NCBI GenBank assembly: GCA_019187365.1 | Contig: JABARE010000002.1 | Span: 62,001 to 126,000, forward strand | Direction: 5' to 3' | DNA from: Saprospiraceae bacterium | Lineage (GTDB): Bacteria; Bacteroidota; Bacteroidia; Chitinophagales; Saprospiraceae | Length of the DNA: 64,000 bases | In this document: positions 59,655-64,000 of the stretch, piece after piece | Numbering within the stretch: the stretch's first letter is position 1 | Layout: each line of letters starts with the position of its first letter | Notes under the pieces: model-generated | Database searches by the model: none | Seen by the model: the letters and a program-made list of their open reading frames with translations, nothing else | What the model was told of the DNA's origin: nothing | Program-made: the position numbers and the translations under genes

Positions 59655-60013
59655 CTGCCGGGCACCGGTCAGCTCGTTTGCGGGCCTTCCAATGGATGGA
59701 TATTTGCCGGCAAATCGCCAGCCGTTCGTGTATCAGATGCCTGCCCCCGTGTTCCCTCTTCCAATCGTCGGGCAAAGCCTGCCCCCCATGCCAGGTTGAC
59801 GGCTAACGCTGCGGAATCATTCACAAAACCGAGCCTGCTTCCCCGTTTTGTCTGGTGCCTCCTTCCAAAATGCACTGCGGCCCCGCCTCTCTCAATCGCC
59901 GGGCGATGGCGTTTGGTCCATTGCCTGAGACGGTTCACTCAGGCGGTAAACCGTTTGCTAAATATCCCGGGATAGACTGACTGTTTCGTGCTATCTTGGT
60001 TTTTGTCTCACTC
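59655..60013. other. Intergenic region before the sensor kinase
   Basis: About 360 bp, G+C-rich, no convincing gene. A near-consensus TATCTTGG at 59992-59999 lies about 15 bp before ATG 60014 and may be the kinase promoter. Confidence 0.4.
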
Positions 60014-63000
60014 ATGTCTGCAAGCAGCATCCGATCTCTGGTTACGGCCATATTGGCGACGAGCGCCTTTGTGATGAGCGCTCAATGGAGGCCCCCCAGG
60101 CTTTACAACCTTGGACCGGAGCAAGGCATGAGCTCTTGGACGTTTGACATCACCCAGGACTCTACCGGCTATATGTATTTTGGAACCGACCAGGGCCTGG
60201 TGCGCTATGATGGAAACGAGTTTGAATTGTTTGCGCACCAGCCCGGCGATTCACTGTCTATTGGAGCAGGCGACGTGAGATGCCTGCGCGCATCCTCCGG
60301 TGGAAAGATCTGGGTGGGACTTCGCCTCGGTGGCTTCAATTCCTTTGATCCCAAATCGCTTCAATTTAAGCAATACCACTATCCCCTGCTGGTCTCGAAT
60401 GGTTATGAGACCGTACAGTCGATCTGCGAAGATCAGCGTTATGTATGGTTAGGGGGTGACCACTACTGGTTACACCGCTTTGACCCTGCAACGGAACAAT
60501 TTGAATCCTTTGGCCCCGAATGGTTGCGAAGCAGCACAAACGCGGCCTGCAGCATCACGGACATTCTGCAGGACCGGTTTGACCCAAACCGCTTGTGGAT
60601 GACGCTGGTATACAGGAATCCCGCATACCCGATACCCTTTGACAGCAGACTGGTTTCGTTTGACAAGCAAAGCAAACAGTTTGTTGAATTCCCCTGCTAT
60701 GGTAAAGCACTTTACCAGGATTCTCTTGGAGTCGTCTGGATGGGTTCAACCGGGATCAATCGCTTTGAACCGGAGTCCGGTACGTGCATTCACGTTGACT
60801 ACCAGTTCGAAATGAACGGACGGATGGTCAATCCCTTGGTAAGAGACATTGAGTACGTCCGGGACGGGTTCCTGCTCTCTTCCGCTTATACCATTGGGAG
60901 GCTCAATTCCGAAGGAGCGCCGGGTAAGGCCATCCACGTCGGCGAAGACATCGGCATCGTTGAGGAGATTTTTGCGGATGCCGGTCGCAACGTCTGGTTT
61001 GGGCGCACAAACGGAGTGAGTGTTTTGAGCTCAAAGGAGGAAAAGATCGACTTTTACTCCATCACCAACTATGGTTTTTCGGGGCGCATTTATCCCGGAA
61101 GGCTGGCGTACGATCCGGTGCGCAATCGGATTTATTTAAGTGACCATGGTCAAAACGGAACGGGAAAAAAGTTGATCGCAATATCGCTCCATTCCGATAC
61201 ATCTTCCCTGGTATTGGAACACGAAACGTCCCTGAATGGATTGGCCGTTGACGCGCAGGGAAGAGTGTTGATCAGCAGCGGCGGGATGATGTTTGCGCTG
61301 GATCCTGAAACCGGGAAAAAACTTGATTTGGGAATGTGCCGGGATGCAGGAAAGGGCATTCCTTCTTTCTGGAACCTGTCCGTAAGTCCCAATGGCTGGA
61401 TAGGCGGGGTGAGCAGGGACCGGTTCGTGTGGTTCAGACCCGGAGAGTCCTGTCACAGCATTCAAAATCCACAAACGTTCATGACCGCGGATGGACCGCA
61501 GGGCCCCATTTTTCAAGGTCTTTTTTTCAACGACCACAACGAGGCCATCGTATTTACAAACCGGATCTACGCGGTTGACCTGGCAACCGCGAGGCTCACC
61601 CCACTGGTGTTTGAAAAGGGCATACAGCCCTTTCCCGACATTGACGTGAATTCTGTCATTCAGGATGCCCGAGGTCATTACTGGGTGAGCAACCTGGCGA
61701 TGACCGGGGAGTTTATACGAAGGGGAGACAGCCTGATCCTGGTAAAAAGATACACTACACAGGATGGACTGGGTTGCGCATGGGTCCACGAACTCTACCC
61801 TGACCAACAGGGACGGGTCTGGGCATTTGCTCAAAATGGCTTGAATGGGATCGATCCGCAAACCAGGGAGATCAGGCAGTTTGGGGTTCGCGAAGGCTTG
61901 GTGGATCCCTACATTGACCCAAGGCAGGTGCTTACCTTAAAAGATGGCCGCATCGCAACCGTCAATGGTTCTGGCATCATCGTTTTTCATCCCGACTCCC
62001 TTTGGAATGCGTACACCCGGGAACAAATTCCCATTGTGCTCAAAGAAATTCGCATTGCAGGACAGCGGGTTTCTTATTCCGGCGACGTCAATTTTATCAG
62101 CAATTTGGAGCTCGATCCGGGACAGCATTACCTCGACGTACAATTTCAGGCTCTTGCCTATCCAAATGACTACAATTTAACCTACTGTTACCGGGTGGAG
62201 GGGCTTTCTGATCAATGGATCGCTCTTGGGGAAAACAAGATTGTCACCCTGGCGTCGCTAAAGCCGGGAAACTATGTGTTGCAGATTAAAGCCGGAAATC
62301 CATCAACACCTTCTCCCATCCGTTCCCTCGACATTCACGTCAAAAAACCCTTGACTGCAAAGACCTGGTTTATCCTGCTGTGGGCTTCTGCGTTTGCAGG
62401 ACTGATGATTGGGATTTACAACTGGCGCATTCGATACATCAGGAAACGCGAAGCTGAAAAGGCCAATTACGATAAGCAGATCACGGAACTGGAGTTAAAG
62501 GCTCTCCGCTCCCAAATGAACCCGCATTTTATGTTCAACAGCCTCAATTCAATTAAAAATTACATACTGCATGCGGAGCCCAAGATTGCTGCGGAGTATC
62601 TTTCCAATTTTTCACACCTGATCCGCATGATCCTTCAAAATTCAAAAGAGAAAACGATTACCCTGGCTGAGGAGGTGGAGACCCTGCTCTTGTACATCGA
62701 ATTGGAACAGATTCGATTTGAAAACAAGTTTGAATTTAGTTTGGAAGTGGATGAGAAGGTGGAAATGGATCAGGTGTCCATACCTCCGATGTTGCTTCAG
62801 CCCTTTGTTGAGAATGCCATCTGGCATGGGCTTTTACACAAAAACGGCATCGGTCACCTGCGCCTGCAATTTGCGCTAATACAGGATCAGGTTGCTTGTG
62901 TAATCGATGACGACGGAGTCGGAAGGGCAAAGGCAGCAGAGCTAAAAAGTCTTTCGGCGGTCAGGTATAAAAGTATGGGAATGGGCATTACACTCGACCG

Positions 63001-63124
63001 CGTGGAGCTCCTGAACAAGATGGATTCTTATGGCATTCACATCGACATCACCGACAAGACCGATCCATCCGGGCAAGCTGCCGGCACCTGCGTCACCGTA
63101 AAAATACCTGTTGCTAACTCCTGA
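60014..63124 (+). CDS. Sensor histidine kinase with two-component-regulator propeller (LytS-type transmitter)
   Basis: A 1036-residue inner-membrane sensor. The N-terminal signal segment (SLVTAILATSAFVMSAQ) is followed by about 700 residues of beta-propeller repeats of the Reg_prop type (STGYMYFGTDQGLVRYDG, GGKIWVGLRLGGF, RVWAFAQNGLNGIDP). Then a Y_Y_Y-type module (YLDVQFQALAYPNDYNLTYC), a membrane helix (WFILLWASAFAGLMIGIYNW), a coiled coil and a His_kinase domain with QMNPHFMFNSLNSI (phospho-accepting His) and an HATPase. This design senses extracellular ligands and phosphorylates the paired LytTR regulator, 16 bp downstream. ATG 60014 preferred to 59996 because of the nearby promoter-like word. 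Confidence 0.9.
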   Translation: MSASSIRSLVTAILATSAFVMSAQWRPPRLYNLGPEQGMSSWTFDITQDSTGYMYFGTDQGLVRYDGNEFELFAHQPGDSLSIGAGDVRCLRASSGGKIWVGLRLGGFNSFDPKSLQFKQYHYPLLVSNGYETVQSICEDQRYVWLGGDHYWLHRFDPATEQFESFGPEWLRSSTNAACSITDILQDRFDPNRLWMTLVYRNPAYPIPFDSRLVSFDKQSKQFVEFPCYGKALYQDSLGVVWMGSTGINRFEPESGTCIHVDYQFEMNGRMVNPLVRDIEYVRDGFLLSSAYTIGRLNSEGAPGKAIHVGEDIGIVEEIFADAGRNVWFGRTNGVSVLSSKEEKIDFYSITNYGFSGRIYPGRLAYDPVRNRIYLSDHGQNGTGKKLIAISLHSDTSSLVLEHETSLNGLAVDAQGRVLISSGGMMFALDPETGKKLDLGMCRDAGKGIPSFWNLSVSPNGWIGGVSRDRFVWFRPGESCHSIQNPQTFMTADGPQGPIFQGLFFNDHNEAIVFTNRIYAVDLATARLTPLVFEKGIQPFPDIDVNSVIQDARGHYWVSNLAMTGEFIRRGDSLILVKRYTTQDGLGCAWVHELYPDQQGRVWAFAQNGLNGIDPQTREIRQFGVREGLVDPYIDPRQVLTLKDGRIATVNGSGIIVFHPDSLWNAYTREQIPIVLKEIRIAGQRVSYSGDVNFISNLELDPGQHYLDVQFQALAYPNDYNLTYCYRVEGLSDQWIALGENKIVTLASLKPGNYVLQIKAGNPSTPSPIRSLDIHVKKPLTAKTWFILLWASAFAGLMIGIYNWRIRYIRKREAEKANYDKQITELELKALRSQMNPHFMFNSLNSIKNYILHAEPKIAAEYLSNFSHLIRMILQNSKEKTITLAEEVETLLLYIELEQIRFENKFEFSLEVDEKVEMDQVSIPPMLLQPFVENAIWHGLLHKNGIGHLRLQFALIQDQVACVIDDDGVGRAKAAELKSLSAVRYKSMGMGITLDRVELLNKMDSYGIHIDITDKTDPSGQAAGTCVTVKIPVANS

Positions 63125-63140
63125 ATCCCCGGCACTCCGA

Positions 63141-63896
63141 ATGAACACATTAACAGCCATCATCATCGACGACGAACGGAGCAGCATCGAATCCCTGCGT
63201 TTCGAGATCGGTGAGTACTGTCCGGAACTCAGGATTGTTGCTGTATGCCAGGATCCTTTCGAAGGCCTAAGGAAGATCGGAGAATTTCAGCCGGATGTGC
63301 TCTTTCTTGACATCGAAATGCCCGGCATGAATGGTTTCGAATTGCTCAAACAATTGCCGGATTTGTCAGCACAGGTCATATTCATTACGGCATATGATCA
63401 GTTTGCGCTCAACGCATTCGAATTTAACGCAGTTGACTATTTGCTTAAACCCGTGCGAAAATCGAAATTGGTCGCCGCCGTCCGCAAAGTGATTGAAAGG
63501 CGCCAGAACAAAGAGAACTCATTTAACCTGGATGCCCTGCTCCAAAACATACGCGTCCAATACCAGGGCGGTCTGCAAACCATTGCGCTCCCAATTCCGG
63601 AAGGATTTAAGATGGTGCACATCGACGACATCGCATACCTCCAGGCAGAAAGCAACTATACGCGCGTGCACCTTGTAGATAAAAAGATGTATTTGGTCAG
63701 CAAAACCCTGAAAGAAATGGAAAACATGTTCCATTTTGACCAATACTTCAGGGCGCACAAAAGTTATCTGGTCAACCTCAACCAAGTAGATCGCTACATC
63801 CGGGGACAGGGAGGGTACCTGGTCATGAAAAGCAACATTCAAATACCGGTTGCCCGCACCCAGAAGATCGAGTTGCTAAATAAGATGAAATGGTGA
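63141..63896 (+). CDS. LytTR-family response regulator
   Basis: A 251-residue regulator. The receiver (residues 1-115) has the acidic pocket IIIDDERSS and the phospho-acceptor Asp in VLFLDIEMPGM, with the conserved Lys in LLKPVRKSKL. The DNA-binding LytTR domain (about 145-250) has IDDIAYLQAESNYTRVHL and FFR-like FRAHKSYLVNLNQV. Start at ATG 63141 follows the kinase stop by 16 bp. LytTR domains bind direct repeats upstream of target operons; none obvious was found here. The pair resembles LytS/LytR and AgrA-type systems. Confidence 0.92.
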   Translation: MNTLTAIIIDDERSSIESLRFEIGEYCPELRIVAVCQDPFEGLRKIGEFQPDVLFLDIEMPGMNGFELLKQLPDLSAQVIFITAYDQFALNAFEFNAVDYLLKPVRKSKLVAAVRKVIERRQNKENSFNLDALLQNIRVQYQGGLQTIALPIPEGFKMVHIDDIAYLQAESNYTRVHLVDKKMYLVSKTLKEMENMFHFDQYFRAHKSYLVNLNQVDRYIRGQGGYLVMKSNIQIPVARTQKIELLNKMKW

Positions 63897-64000
63897 GGAG
63901 GCTACCATGAGGGATGGGCGCCTGGTATTCCTGTCGAAGGCAAGTTTCCTGCTGTTCCGAACGTATTATTTTACAAATCGCAAGACCGCATTCCCCTCCT

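Noticed and set aside
59669..59938. Minus-strand frame between frr and the kinase
   Set aside because: No motif, unusual composition, and the region is better read as leader DNA.
63907..64000. Open frame running off the right edge
   Set aside because: About 30 codons with no family resemblance; too short to call a gene start.

Overview
The window looks like a piece of a Bacteroidota chromosome. Several genes are preceded by the Bacteroidota-type -7 promoter word TAnnTTTG (for example before rho, rpmH, fabG and an M42 peptidase gene). There is a type IX secretion C-terminal sorting domain, a Rho factor with a long charged insert, and a propeller-type sensor kinase paired with a LytTR regulator. 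I cannot place it below phylum from sequence alone; a Saprospiria- or Chitinophagales-like bacterium would fit. Housekeeping stretches are visibly richer in G+C than the block at about 31-53 kb.

Layout. 0-4 kb: an unknown protein, a RAYT transposase with REP-like hairpins beside it, a PrsW-type membrane protease, and a tRNA-Met whose 3' end has been copied into a tandem array. 4-14 kb: mostly backbone metabolism (HAD phosphatase, recX, nadB, a methionine-type aminotransferase, pterin dehydratase, M42 peptidase, a flippase-like protein, fabG, anmK, a thioredoxin with a long C-terminal extension). 14-21 kb: a tRNA-Cys with a duplicated 3' end bracketing a broken NYN nuclease gene, a GT39 glycosyltransferase with a 2OG oxygenase, and an expanded miniature inverted-repeat element. 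21-29.7 kb: a sugar-acid pathway cluster (NeuB-like synthase, SpsF-like cytidylyltransferase, split transketolase, class III aminotransferase, SDR, glycosyltransferase, HAD phosphatase, SMR-like membrane protein), probably making and attaching an unusual nonulosonate-like surface sugar.

30.9-53.1 kb is the most unusual part: an A+T-rich accessory block split into segments by a highly conserved 148-bp, strongly folded repeat in a constant orientation (four near-identical copies, one diverged, one truncated). Copies B-E are each preceded by a second long stem. In two segments the start and end carry perfectly matching inverted termini (GTT... / ...AAC), as expected of integron cassettes with attC sites. 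The cargo is largely conflict-related: a STAND NTPase operon with small-molecule enzymes and a divergent pentapeptide-repeat membrane protein; a TIR-like effector coupled to a cysteine desulfurase; a type I restriction-modification operon continuing into a Septu-like ATPase/HNH pair; a bacterial PPR-like protein; and an orphan small protein. No integrase gene is in the window.

53.4-64 kb returns to backbone: a lipoprotein, rpmH-rnpA, rho, serS, a YugP-type protease, frr, and a LytS/LytR-like two-component pair. The best candidates for something undescribed are the TIR + cysteine desulfurase pair, the integron-like array that carries it, and the transketolase-containing nonulosonate cluster.
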